NCBI RefSeq assembly: GCF_932276165.1
Contig: NC_063984.1
Location: forward strand, 3,231,501 to 3,295,500
Direction of reading: 5' to 3'
DNA length: 64,000 nucleotides
Origin: Plutella xylostella
Taxonomy: Eukaryota > Arthropoda > Insecta > Lepidoptera > Plutellidae
Shown here piece after piece: positions 48,201-60,200 of this stretch. Every line of letters begins with the position of its first letter. Positions within the stretch are counted from its first letter, which is position 1. Made by a program: the position numbers and the translations under genes. The notes below the pieces were generated by a model. That model searched no databases. It was not told where the DNA came from and was given only the letters and a program-made list of their open reading frames with translations.

Positions 48201-49530
48201 ATGCTGAACGATGACTGTAGCGTGGTATGCGATGCCATCATTTCAGGCGTGGTGGTGCTTGAAGGCAGAGATGTGCTTTTCCAAAATAACAGTGATTTAT
48301 CAGTGTGTTGATGATTTGTTGACTTTTTAGAAAATATGGTTGTGAAAGTTATTATAGCTACCTACTCTGGGTATGACATAGCAGTAGTACTTTAAAATTA
48401 GGCTTTTGTCATAAGGAAAAATACAAACTTTTAATATAAGATCTACTTTAGAGGATACTTATGCATAATAGCATCATAGTCGACCTGTCACGAGTCGTTT
48501 AGAAGTTTTTTGTATCATTGACTTAAATTACCTTCGTACATTGGTACAGTTTTTTGTTCGTACTTTTTATTGAGCTCACGGTCTCACAAAAGACTTGCAT
48601 CATCAGATTTGGCGTTCGACTTAGTATTACAACTGTTCTAATAATCTAATACTTGTTTAGTATTCTCTGCCCGTTGGTAGTTGGCGTGAGCAGTGGCAGC
48701 GTGTATTGCATCCTAATGGGGTCCAGTGAAGGTCCCTGGTGTACTACGAGCAGACTACGAGTGAATGCGACACGCATGTCGTTACTTTGTTGATGTCCCA
48801 GTAATTTGACCTTTATACCTCTTTTAACTGAGACTTTCATGTCTATGTTCGACGATGAGGTCAGAAAGCTTCGCATATTCATTTTTCGCTGTAATTTATA
48901 TCCGACGGATAGTTAGGAGAATATCAAATCTGAACTCTCAACAAACCAATCCTCTCCCATTCCAGGACTGCACACCAATTCGCCTTAAAGCGGTCCACAT
49001 CATCAACCAACCCTTCATCTTCAACATGCTGTTCGCGCTATTCAAACCGTTCCTGCGCGAGAAGTTGCGCAAGCGCATCTACTTCCACGGCGCGGACCGC
49101 GCGTCGCTATTGGCCCACGTGGACGCGCGCGCGCTGCGCCGGCGCCACGGCGGCGCGCTGCCCGACCCCGAGATACCGGGGGAACTGCTGTGGAAGATGC
49201 TCAACTATTACGAGGATAACTTCCAATGTAAGTGGTTATTCTGTCCTGCTCAGTTAGTTTGTATACAGTCAAAGCAAGAGAGCAATAGATTTTAAATGTC
49301 TGGTGCAAATCACCCTAAGAGGTGTGTGCCGTGTTACGCTCTTACGTTAAATTACCCAGGTAGCAATATAAGCTAGTTTTCATTATACATTGATAATAAT
49401 TTATGGATTTGAATTATCCCATGTTATGTATTTGACTTGAAAATATTTAAGTACTTATGTTGTATGTTTTTGCATTTTTTCAGTGGCCAACTCGTACGGG
49501 TATAACGTCAACAACAATGAAAAGAAGTGA
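41482..49530 (+). CDS. CRAL-TRIO domain protein B, six coding exons, 312 aa
   Basis: Alpha-TTP/clavesin-like lipid-carrier fold. Exons: 41482-41668, 44946-45040, 45908-46061, 47849-48042, 48966-49227, 49484-49530; phases 1, 0, 1, 0, 1; all GT/AG, and the joined frame is 313 codons ending TGA. The CRAL-TRIO-N helices cover about residues 43-95 (ELRETPEVVEKAL...FLRPCKFYAESAF). The lipid-binding domain covers about 118-275 (GRRIMLVESG, VVVILDVKGLSL, FIFNMLFALFKPFL, FHGAD, HGGALP). Exons 2-5 have exactly the lengths found in gene C (95, 154, 194, 262 nt), showing recent common descent. Exon 5 is strongly GC-rich and Arg-rich near residues 265-285. The AATAAA at 49994-49999 is a plausible poly(A) signal. 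Same strand as gene A, convergent with gene C. Confidence 0.93.
42163..42386 (+). repeat. Helitron-like non-autonomous repeat with GTCT microsatellite
   Basis: Begins near ACTAATATTATAAATGCGAA, contains a CTGT/GTCT run (about 42205-42232), then GGATTTGGATGAAATTTGGT and TTTTTATCCCGGAATTCCCA, ending GCGAAGCTCGCGGGAACAGC. A second, shorter relative (CCCGGAATTTCCATGGG, GCGAAGCTCGCGGGATAAGC) follows at about 42420-42605. Both are in intron 1 of gene B. Confidence 0.6.
42724..42780. repeat. Perfect 25-bp stem, 7-nt loop
   Basis: 42724-42748 is the exact reverse complement of 42756-42780 (arm core GATGAAGATGCTGATCCAA); the loop is GAAGTTT. In intron 1 of gene B. No matching longer element was seen. 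Confidence 0.85.
42781..43414. other. Intron sequence of gene B
   Basis: AT-rich, nothing recognised. The same holds for 43651-44945 apart from a weak Helitron-like end fragment near 44180. Confidence 0.4.
43415..43650. mobile_element. Short inverted-repeat element with ACACTCACGGGCAATG ends
   Basis: ATTCACGGGCAATGAAAAAG (about 43417) and its complement-like partner CATTGCCCGTGAGTGTA (about 43633) form the ends of a 236-bp non-coding element. Shorter relatives lie at 51543-51622 and 52657-52732 in gene C. Confidence 0.6.
46072..46190 (-). repeat. RTE-type LINE 3' end, reverse orientation
   Basis: AGCCAATAATCATCCACTGC, TGGACATAGGCCTCTTTCAA and CTCGGCCTTCCTCATCCAGC are the complement of the 3' end seen at 53400-53512. 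It starts about 10 bp downstream of the exon-3 donor of gene B. Confidence 0.65.
46250..46417. mobile_element. Palindromic MITE, about 168 bp
   Basis: Ends GATTCTGAAGGCAGAAATT and (complement) GATTCTGAAGGCGGAAATT, then TTTTAACG...TCAAA arms. Same family as 52355-52520, 2955-3042 and possibly 14353. In intron 3 of gene B. Confidence 0.7.
46800..46905 (-). repeat. Dispersed lepidopteran repeat
   Basis: CATTACGTCCCCACTGCTGG and CTTCCAATGAAGGAAGGGTT, as in the copies at 19565 and 27805. The rest of intron 3 of gene B (46906-47848) is AT-rich with nothing identified. Confidence 0.65.
48085..48165 (+). repeat. LINE 3'-end fragment
   Basis: CTTCCAGCAGTGGACTGGTA followed by CAGGCTGATGATGAGA resembles LINE 3' ends in Lepidoptera. 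It lies about 40 bp after the exon-4 donor of gene B. Confidence 0.4.
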
Positions 49531-49993
49531 ACTCAAGAGAAGACATAGAAGAATGCAACCGGAAGTACAACCATTTGCTTTTAAGACTTTAGGTGTAAGT
49601 ATTGTTCAACCAGGTTTGCTGATCACAATTTGTGCAGTGCTGGTGGATTGGAAATCGGCTCATCCTAGGCACTACCACCCTTGTAAACGGATGTCTTTTC
49701 TATCTACGTAGATACTGGTGCCATGCCGCGGGATCAGATTCCCATAGAACATCTATAATATTTTAACTAAATATCAGCCTTTAGGATTTGAGCTCGGAAC
49801 CTCCAGTTATGTAAAGTATGTAAACAAGTATGTTCTTAGAAGAGTTCTATGTAAAGACTTAGGCATATCAAATATTGTAGGTTTAAGGTGCGGAAGGATT
49901 AATTTTTAAAACTGTTGGAACAGACTGTGATTTTGACCCCTGACAAAAAACATATAATTATAAGCTATACAACATATAAAACATGTTACATTA

Positions 49994-49999
49994 AATAAA
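49994..49999 (+). terminator. Poly(A) signal AATAAA for gene B
   Basis: Canonical hexamer about 460 bp after the stop codon. A second AATAAA-containing T-rich stretch follows near 50170. Confidence 0.4.
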
Positions 50000-50865
50000 C
50001 GGTATTCAATGCTTGATGATTATTTTTACAACATGTTCGTAAAATAATATTTATAATTTAACAAAAGGTGATTGTTGTGAATTTATGTTTATATGAAAAA
50101 TCTGTAGTTTTTTCATATTTTTAGTGCTATCATACATAGCTGTTATGTTACTTATCTATATTTTTTAATAAAATTCGTTTTGAACATTTTAAAATATAGT
50201 TTATTATAAAAATATCCCATCTTTATCATAAATAACTAGTAAATTTGTGATAGGTTTACAATTTCTTGGCTCACTACACTATAACTCCCTGTATCACAGG
50301 ATATACATTTATTACTAAGACATAACAGGATATTACATTTAACTTTTTTGAGATTTTGATATGATTTAATAACGTTTTCCATTATTACTTTCTGTAATTT
50401 TCTCTTCTATAAATAAGTACATGAATATATTGGATTACATTAGATACAAAACAAACCTATAAAATAAGGTTTATAATCTTTATATAAACCATGCAATCAC
50501 AGCCTATACTACTTAATATTACATAAGGTTAAAAATATATAATTTATATCAATTTAGAGTTGTATATAATTTTTAGTCTGCCACCTCTGCCAGAGCATCA
50601 ATAAGTTTAAAAAATATGCAGACGAAGTATTTAACAAAAATATACCTACCTACATAATATACTCACCTCGCCTTATATTATAATATAATTACTAACATTG
50701 ACACATTGCAGGCTTTACAGCAATATAAATGGATAATTCTAAAAAGGAATGTAAAAAAAAATTGCATTATCACGTTAAATATAAATAAACCCACGTATTC
50801 TTAGAAAATACAGACTCCAAACTTAGAATGTGTTCAGGATACGGAAATGACCCTTTCCTGACTCC

Positions 50866-51030
50866 AGACCCCTTAGCTTGAATTTTCATCGTGAACGTGA
50901 AGTAGAATTCATCGAGTAATTTTGTATGAAAATATGAACATGCGGTAAGTAGCAGAACTAAAATTTCCCTACAAAATTCATCGAGTAATTTCACGTCACG
51001 TTCACGATGAAAATTCATGGTAAGGGGTCT
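50866..51030. mobile_element. Inverted-repeat MITE, about 165 bp
   Basis: The left arm AGACCCCTTA...TTTTCATCGTGAACGTGA pairs with TCACGTTCACGATGAAAA...TAAGGGGTCT. An internal TTCATCGAGTAATTT is repeated. It lies between the convergent 3' ends of genes B and C. Confidence 0.7.
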
Positions 51031-51062
51031 GATAAAAAGAGTTCGACACCACTAAAGGAGCC

Positions 51063-51068
51063 TTTATT
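51063..51068 (-). terminator. Poly(A) signal for gene C (AATAAA on minus strand)
   Basis: TTTATT on the plus strand, about 180 bp beyond the gene C stop codon. Plausible but not proven. Confidence 0.35.
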
Positions 51069-51243
51069 TTTTATAAATACGTGCACCAGCAGTCTTCTAA
51101 ACAAACGCCTTCTCACCACTAAACATAATTGAGCTACTCCATCATCCTTTGTAGTCTAATAAACTCATCGATATGTCCCAACTCTTATCACAAACACTTG
51201 ACGAGTCTAAGGCAAGATGGCCTGTGGACTGTGGACACCCACT

Positions 51244-54200
51244 TTACTTCTTCTTGTAGCCGTAGCTGTTGATGGCTGGAATAAAAAAAAACATGTGAAA
51301 GCTTATTCAAAGTGTAAAGGATAAAAGGCAGCCAGTAAGTAGTACTACCAATAAAATAAAAAAAAACGGCCTTGGATCAGTTGTTGCTCGCGAGTTTCGC
51401 TTCACCTAAAACATATTTGCTGCAATAGCGAGCAGAATACTATTCCATACCTACGCGTCATTCCATAAAATATTTAGATCATTATCAGCACTAGGGTGCA
51501 CAAAAGGAGCCTCCTCGAGTGACGTATAACCTGCTTTTTATAATACACACATGAGCAATGAAAAAGTTTCTGTGACAGCACGTCAATGGCAGGTGAAACT
51601 TTTTCATTGCATGAGAGTATGCGATGCACCCTGGGCAGTCAGCGACTGAGACCAATCTGAGACCAAGCCGCACCACAGTGGTACTATTTCCCACAGACAC
51701 GCTAACAAGAATAATCTCTCACCTCCAAACTCCTGATCGCACATAAGCAGCAGCTCCAACCACTGGGGTCCCGTGACTCGCGGCAGAGTGAGGGTTCCGC
51801 CGTAGCACTCCGGCAGACACTTGGGGCTGATGTGCTTGTGCAGCTGGTCCTTGTCACTGCCCATGAAGATGATGCGGGACCGCAGCTTCTCCTTCAGGAA
51901 GGGCTTGAAGAGTTGGAACACCATGTTGAAGATGTAGGGCTGGTTCACAATGTATAAGCCTTTGATCCTAAGCGGGATGCTTTCCTGGAAAGAAGGTTGG
52001 GTTTGGTTAGGAAGGTATAAGTGGTAGTAGTATTATTAAACGCTGACGCTGAGTTATTTTGTGAATTGTGACGAAGGAGTGTGAGTAGGAAGGAAGCACG
52101 GATGATCCTACAAAGTTGAAAATAATCAATGATGTCGTTTTTTATGGATGCATATTAAGAAAATTCTGTCCATATGGGTACAGGGGAATGATAGTGGTGG
52201 AATTGCAAGTTTTTAATTATATTGCTGATTATATCTTAATTACTTAATCATTGTAGGTACTCGTAAAAGCATGCCTTCATTTTATGACTTGATTATAATT
52301 ACAAGTAGGTATCCCTATAAACTTTTATTGTCTTAATGGCACTAAGGAGGCAGTGATATCGATTCTGAAGGCAGAAATTCTAATTTTAACGCTGTCAAAC
52401 AAAAAAAATTGCTAGTATAAAATGAGTTTTCAGGGAACAGTCATAGAGTCGAATTTTAAACAAAGAATTTAAGGTTTTGACAGCATTAAAATTAGAATTT
52501 CCGCCTTCAGAATCGACATCAGTATAGCTGGTAGTAGTGGTATACGTAAGTAAGTTTCATGTAAGTAATAAACAGAAAAGAATAGTTGACTGAATTTGGT
52601 CAGCTCTAAAATCTCAATCGGCAATAAAGCATAGTACTTACGGCCAATATTCGAACTACACTCACAGGCAATGAAAAAGTTTCATTGAAGTATGGAACGT
52701 GAGGTGGGACTTTTTCATTGCACGTGAGTGTATGAATGACGCCACCACAAAAACAAAACAAAACAAACAAACAAACCTGCAGCCAATCAACGATGCGCTT
52801 GGCGAAGGGCGGCGTGAACTGCCACACCTGCTGCATGGACAGCCCGTCCATGTCGAAGATGACCACGGCGCCGCAGATCTGCGTCTCCGGCTCCAACATG
52901 GCCGCCTCCAGGAACAGCACGCAGCCCTTGAACACCTCGTCCAGGGAGCACTTGTTGTGCTTCCATTTCTCTGGAAAAGGCGGGTGGTTTTTGGTTAGAA
53001 TAGTGGAAAGCTACAGGAGAGATCATGACCGCTGTTGACGGTGCAGTAAGTGTTTGTTTCTCGTCAACATGATAAAAAGTTTTGATTTATGCTTTGAATT
53101 TACCAGTGATTTTTGTAATTTTTTTTGGGAAATGGGAAAGATAGGATCTTTTTGTGCTGAGAAATTACTTAAGTAACATTGCCTTTAGCGTGCTATGGAG
53201 AGAGCTATGCTTGGGGTTTCTCTGATGGATCGTATCAGAAATGAGGTTATCTGTCAGAGGACTAAGGTTACCGACATTGCTTGTCAAAATATGAAAGCTG
53301 AAGTGGCAGTGGACTGGTCATATTTGCCGAAGAACCGATAACCGTCGGGGTAGACGAGTTCTCGAGTGGAGACCACGAACAGGAAAACGCAGCGTGGGAC
53401 GCCCTCCTGCCCTGTAGTGGTTGGATGAGGAAGGCCGAGGACCGAGTGTTGTGGCGCTCCTTGGGAGAGGCCTATGTCGAGCAGTGGATGATTATTGGCT
53501 GATGATGATTGCCTTTAGTGATAAAAATAATCTCTGTAAATGAATAAAAGCGCAAAGACCGCCGAAGATCTGATACCTCTTGAAACCTAACTACTGATCT
53601 GATAATAAATTCATCCGCGTAATTATCAGTACATTGCAATAAAGCGTATTTATAAGACTGCATGTGATGTAGTGTGTACAAGATCAGTTATTAACATTAT
53701 ACGTGCCTGCATTACCTTACAGTTTGCATGAAGTCACGTAGAATCTGAAATGTTTACAAGTCTAACGTGTAATTATGTGGATATGACGTTGGAATCATAT
53801 TATACCTAGGTACATGTGCCTGCAAGGGGCAACATTGACTTGGTTCTTGAACTTTGCACGTTTAATCATTAATTTATCTTCTTGATTCTTGTAGTTGATG
53901 AAACCATAGACAAACATAGCAAGCACTCTTTATGTGCTACTGTTTTAATTTAACAAAGCCTTCGTCTGTTTTTGCCTTTTCCATATAAATAAGTACCTAA
54001 GTACCTACTTTGATTATATAACGTAAATGAATGAGAGAGAAAACTTCCTATTCTGAAGGAATACAAATTAGCACACTCTTTTTATTTTGGAAATTAGAAT
54101 AATTATAGTTGTTAACCAATGTCCAAGCTAAAATTTGGAATCTAACAACTAATTTAACGTTTTGACCGTGCTTTATTTAAGTTAAGTTACCTAGATGCTT

Positions 54201-57200
54201 TCAGAATTGGCTGCTTGTTTCATCATTATTATTATTATGGTCTAAATAGAAACTAACTTCAGCACTGTCTTGTTAATTAATATGTGTATGCGATAGAATA
54301 TAAAATAACACCTATAAGTAAAATGTTATAAAGTCAATAGAATAATTATAATAGTCTATCCGTATAGGAAGGTAAGTTTGTTTAAGAAGCGCATAGATAC
54401 AACTTGGGTTTATTAGCACAATCATGTTGATGGATTCTTTTTATCAATTAACACTGCTATATAAACAATTTATTAGCATTTGATTAAAAGTGACCTCAGC
54501 TTCAGCCGGTTCCTAAAACTACGATTGATGTTACGAAATGTTCTATTTACGTAGTGTCGCTGTTCAACTATGGTGTAATCTTGTAGAGATAATTTTTATG
54601 TATTTTCTCTATTTGTACACAAAAACAGTACATAATTACAGACCATTACCTAATGTTGTTATGTCAAAAAATACAGCGATCGATAACAATCTGTATTACA
54701 TTAAATTACTCTCAGTATAGGGCATTATTTTAGTAAAGAGGAGGTTATTCAATCCACAAATCCATGATCATCAAAAATTACCAAATACATGATGACCTCG
54801 ATGGAAATGAAAATTTTCCGGGGTGAACGAAGCGCATCCAAATATATACTGCTGCTACACTCAGATATATATTTATATATTTTTTATGACGTCTGTCTGT
54901 TTGTAGTACTATAAAACACTATGTAATTTGTGTCATCACAAGATTCATAAGCGTAGAGATTCACGTGATATCGTCGGTCAAAACCATGATGATGATTACG
55001 AAGCATTATCATATTAATCATAATTTGTTCTGTATTTTGGTTTCATTTATTTGTTTACAGGTTTTGGTAAGATTAGATAAGGTAAGATTAACATTTCCAA
55101 TACAACCTAGACAAATTGTGTTTGCTTCTTCTCCCTCCGCCCTACTCCCCGTGCTTGTGTGATCCAATAATTATGAATGTCTATGCGTTACACACTTTTG
55201 TCGGTTACGAGCATACCCTCCCTACAGGGACTTTGAACTCTGTCCTAATCTCGATATGGCCTAAATGGTGGACATGAGATACGGCCTACGGCCACCTAGG
55301 AAGTATTGACCCAATTGAACTGCGTTATAAAGAACATCTTATCAAACTGGTAAATAAATCTCACAAAAAATACACCATTGCGTAAACTAGATTAAAAAGG
55401 TATTCTGACGGACGTATATATTCCCATTTTGATTCTACTCACGTCTCAATGCAATTCTACGTACTTTCCACTTTTATTCTGTCAACTTTTCATTTCGCAT
55501 CTACTCAGTTCCCAGTTCGCATCTACTCACTTCCCACTTCTCATCTATGTACTCATTTCCCAGTTCTTATGCGATTCTACGTACTTTCCACTTTTATTCT
55601 ATCAACTTTCCAGTTCGCATCTACTCAGTTCCCAGTTCGCATCTACTCACTTCCCAGTTCTCATCTACTCATTTCCCAGTTCGCATCTACTCACTTCCCA
55701 GTTCTCGTCTACTCACTTCCCAGTTATCATCTTCTCACTTCCCAGTTCTCATCTACTCACTTCCCAGCTCTGATGTACTCCCTTCCCATTTCGCATGTAC
55801 TCACTTCCCAGTTCGATGACGAGGATGCGGCGGCCCAGCTGGTCGCGGTTGGGCAGCACGGTGAGGATGTTGTGGTTGAAGATGTTCTGCTCGCGGCTCG
55901 GCAGCAGACCATCGTACTGCTTCTGGTGCTTCACCTTGAACGCGTAGTACCGCTTGATCTGCGAACGGCGGCTACGGTTAGTGAATGTTCTAGTGGTGGC
56001 TAGGGCCTGTTTCATAATATTGTCTGTGTCTTCTATTCCACAGGTAGCCATTATCCAGACATTGTGAAACAGGCCCTTATGTACAGTTTTTATAGCTGTA
56101 TTGGATGATATAACCACTTAGTTTATTAGAGTATGGTTATTATTAGTTCCTGTAAATTCTAACTGCTATGCCCAGAACCCTGGGTACCATTCCCGGCTGG
56201 GGCAGAAGACAGAAATATTCGGTCTTTTAACCTGCACTGGGACAGAAGACATAATTATATTCGATCTTTAGTATGAAGTAATGAACTTTTTTTAACCAAT
56301 GGCCAATTATATGTACTCACGAGATCGTATGCGCTCTCCGGGTAGAACTTGCAGGGCCGCAGGAAGCGCACCAGCCACGCCTCGTTGTCCAGGGGCACCA
56401 ACAACTCTTTTTCATCTGGAAATAATATAGTTTTTTTATTAACACAACTTACCCTCAACCTTAGCCATCATAGCATAGCCTATTTTACGGGTTGCCCACT
56501 TACCCGACAACTCTCTCAGCACAAGCTTGCTTGTGTTGGGGTCCACCAACCCGCACTTGGCCAGCGTGGTGGACTAGGCCTAAACCCTTCCTTCATTGGA
56601 AGGAGACCCGTGCCCCAGCAGTGGGGACGTAATGGGTCGTGGTGATGATGATGATGACTATTAGTTGTGAAACATTTTTCAGAGGATTATATGGTAGAAT
56701 GTATACTTAGATATACAAACTATACCTAGAAGATAACATCCTCCTCGTTCTAGCTAGGTAGCTAATTAATAATATGTTCGACCACTAGTGATTAGTATTC
56801 TAGTGAGATTATGCTAGTACCTGTACCTTCTAGGTACTACTGTAAGTTTAATGACATTTTAATCGTGGAAATTGCATTCCCTGTACGTGGAAGATGATCA
56901 TAGTTTAATTAAAAACCCATTAGGTATTGAAATAAGTACAATATAATCTAGTTAGGTACCCTATTATAACAAAACTTGTTAATTATCCAATGTATTGAAG
57001 GTACATTATACCTATACTCGTAGTATAGTGAGAATATGACAGTAGGTACCCTTTATACAATGGTAAATATAATGAGAAACGTAAAAACTGAAAATAAATA
57101 TTTTGGCTTCCTATGCTAACCTATGTACCATGCATAGCTCGTAAATAGGTAAGTCATTATTTCATACCATTACAAGAATATATTATTAGTGTTCTTTATT

Positions 57201-60200
57201 TGGAGATTCGACTATATTAACGTATAACACAATACAAGGAACTGTGAGCAAAGTATCAACCATCAAAATATTTATATAGATTCTAAAGTACTTCAGTGCT
57301 CTAACGGGATTGTTGAACTTCTGAACAAAAAGTGTGGGTAGTAGTGACATGAGCGTTTAAAACACACTGGACAGTAAATAGGTACATTAAATTGATGATT
57401 TTTTTGTATTGATTTGACATAAGCAGAAGTAAGTACCTACATATGTATAGGTAACTGTTATATCTGAATGTTCATAAATATTAACTGCAAACTTAACTCT
57501 TCTTTTTCTTTCTTCGTTTACTTACTCGGCCTCCGTCGAGAACAGACGTACATGGCAAATAAACCATAATTAAATAATCGCTTGCAAAATCGTGACCTAG
57601 ATTTGTTAAACGTGTTTAAAATATTGATAGTAAAAAAATGTATCTGACATAAGTGAACTATAGACAATAAAATGAGTGCGTCGACGCCTCGCAGCCCGCC
57701 GGCTGCGCCTGCAGCCGCGCCCCCCGCGCCGCCCGCGACGAGCCCACGCAGGGAATGTGCCCAGATACTGTCCACTCCAGAGATCCAGGACTACATGAAC
57801 AGGATTGACTGTTGTTTAAACGCTATCTGTGCTATTGCTACCGAGGGAAAACTAAATACCGACCAAAAAATTAGAATCCACAATTTATGCCGGAAAGTAG
57901 GAAGTGAGACCTCACATATAGCGGTTCTGTACCAGGCTTTGGGGCAGAACACTAGACAAGCCTATACCGCTCTGGATGCAGTTCAAGATAAAAATAACCT
58001 GTCCCAAAAACTTGAAGATCTTAAGTGCATTATAAGTGAAACCCCAAAATCTCATCCCGGAACCTCCACCTTCGCCGATATCCTGAAAAAAGGACCATTG
58101 CCCCATATCCAGCCCAACCACTCAAGTTCGGTAGCTATCTACCCTAGTGACAGAAATAAATCAAGTGAAGACACTAAGTCACTAGTCCAGAAAATTATTA
58201 GCCCCAATGACATGAAGCTGCATGTCACGGGGTTACGAAAGACGAGAAATGGAGGTGTCATCATCAGCACCGACACTAAGGAGGATATCGAGAAATTGAA
58301 ACAGTCGAAGCAGTTGACGACCTCAGGTCTTACCATCGATGAGCCCCATAAACGAAAGCCCAGAGTTGCTATCATCGGAGTTCCTGTGAAGATGCAGGAC
58401 TCAGAAGTTTTCAACTACCTCTACCACCAAAACCTCGCCGACAAACTCCAGGATACTACCCAAGAGTCCTTTATGAACAGTATTAAATTAAGTCATAAAT
58501 CTGGTATGAGAGATGCTAAGACCTGCAATTTTATCGTCGAAGTTCCAGCAATGATACGCAATGTCCTTATAGCCCAAAGAAGAGTATTCCTTAACTGGTC
58601 GTCCTGCCCTGTGAAAGATTTCACAATTGTGACCAGGTGCTACAAGTGCCAGCAGTATGGCCACGCGGCCAAGTCGTGCCGGGAGACGATCGCTACGTGC
58701 GGCCACTGCGGGGAGAGAGGCCACGTGCAGAGCGAATGCACCAAAAAGGCTGAGCCGCCAAAATGTGCTACCTGCCTCCACTTCAACAAGCCCTGCAATC
58801 ACAAGACGGGAGATGCCGAATGCCCAGCTAAGCTTATAGCCCAGAAACGGTACATTGCGTCAATTAATTATGAAGACGTCTAAAGGCGCCTCTTATTAAG
58901 TAGTCTAATTTGAACTTATTCATGTATAATATGATGTATGTACTTATCTTAATTTAATGAACTAGATTAATTCTACATAAGTAATAGAACACACGGAACT
59001 GTCCTACTAACCATAATAATAAACCCTTACCTAAGCTAATTTACACGTAAACAATGTATCAAACTAAATCTAAACAGACTTGAGAAAGAATTTTAGTATG
59101 TACTTAATACCTATCGATCTTGACCCAGTTTTCTAATATATATGATGATGCGGTCACCTCTGCACGTTGTACATATACACAATTATTCAGCAAACAATTT
59201 TACTTCTACTTAGCACATTCCTTTTACATAATTTTGCCTTGTTTAAACTTATTCATAATATTAAGATGTTTAGTTACTAAGATTATTTAATTAGATGCTT
59301 AAGTTTCTCTATGTAACTTTTTAATCTGTAACACAGGAAAAACTCTGTTATTTCCTAGTTCAGAGCAGTATTTCACCTACCTTTAGATTTAAGAGTTGAC
59401 CTATTTTTAAAATATGTATTACCTATAGTTATCTGAATAAATTTATTCTTATTCTTATTCTTATTCTTCAGAGACGGAGTTCTACTTGATCGTACATTTT
59501 ATCTGTGCTACCACAAAAAACTGTAAACACTGTTTAACAAGTGTTTAAAACGAAATTTGACAGATTTTGTAGGCGTTTGACAGCGCTAAACACCTGTTAA
59601 ATACTGTCTAAGTTTTTGTGGTAAGGCCCTATATGTTTAGACTTTTATACGCCAAGCCAAATAACACATACTTAATGTATCTCATATATTATCTACATTA
59701 TACATCAATGCTTTTTTATCGTGAAGTTGGTTAAAAAAATACATCTATCGTAAGGCTGTTATTTAGAACTTCTTCTGCAAGTCAATAGATTATGTACTTG
59801 AACTGTTGTTCTCGAGTTGCTAAGATTTAAAGCCTATCATTACATTCAAATAGCCACATTATTCACCCCAAGTTCAAAGGATAAACCAATTACTTTGCAG
59901 GAAAACAAAGGGTTTAATTCTACAAACTGTGAATACTGACTATTTATGTTTTATGACTTTTGACATGTGTGGTAATGCGCTCATTACACCATTCTTACCA
60001 TTTAATTCGCAGGTTGGTGTTTATACATAGCGGAGTGTGTTCGCTAATGCCTGGCAATATCACAATCAAATAGCAAGTCACAGTGGTTCTGGCTACTTGG
60101 TCGCCATTACTGGTATGACATCATCCCATCGTCCGCGCTTTCTAAGCAGTCAACTATACTCCACTCTACTCCGTATGTTTACAAATAGGCATAAGTACAT

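Noticed and set aside
55449..56003. 184-codon plus-strand frame rich in Ser/Phe/His
   Set aside because: It reads the minisatellite and then the antisense of gene C exon 3; the real coding strand is minus.
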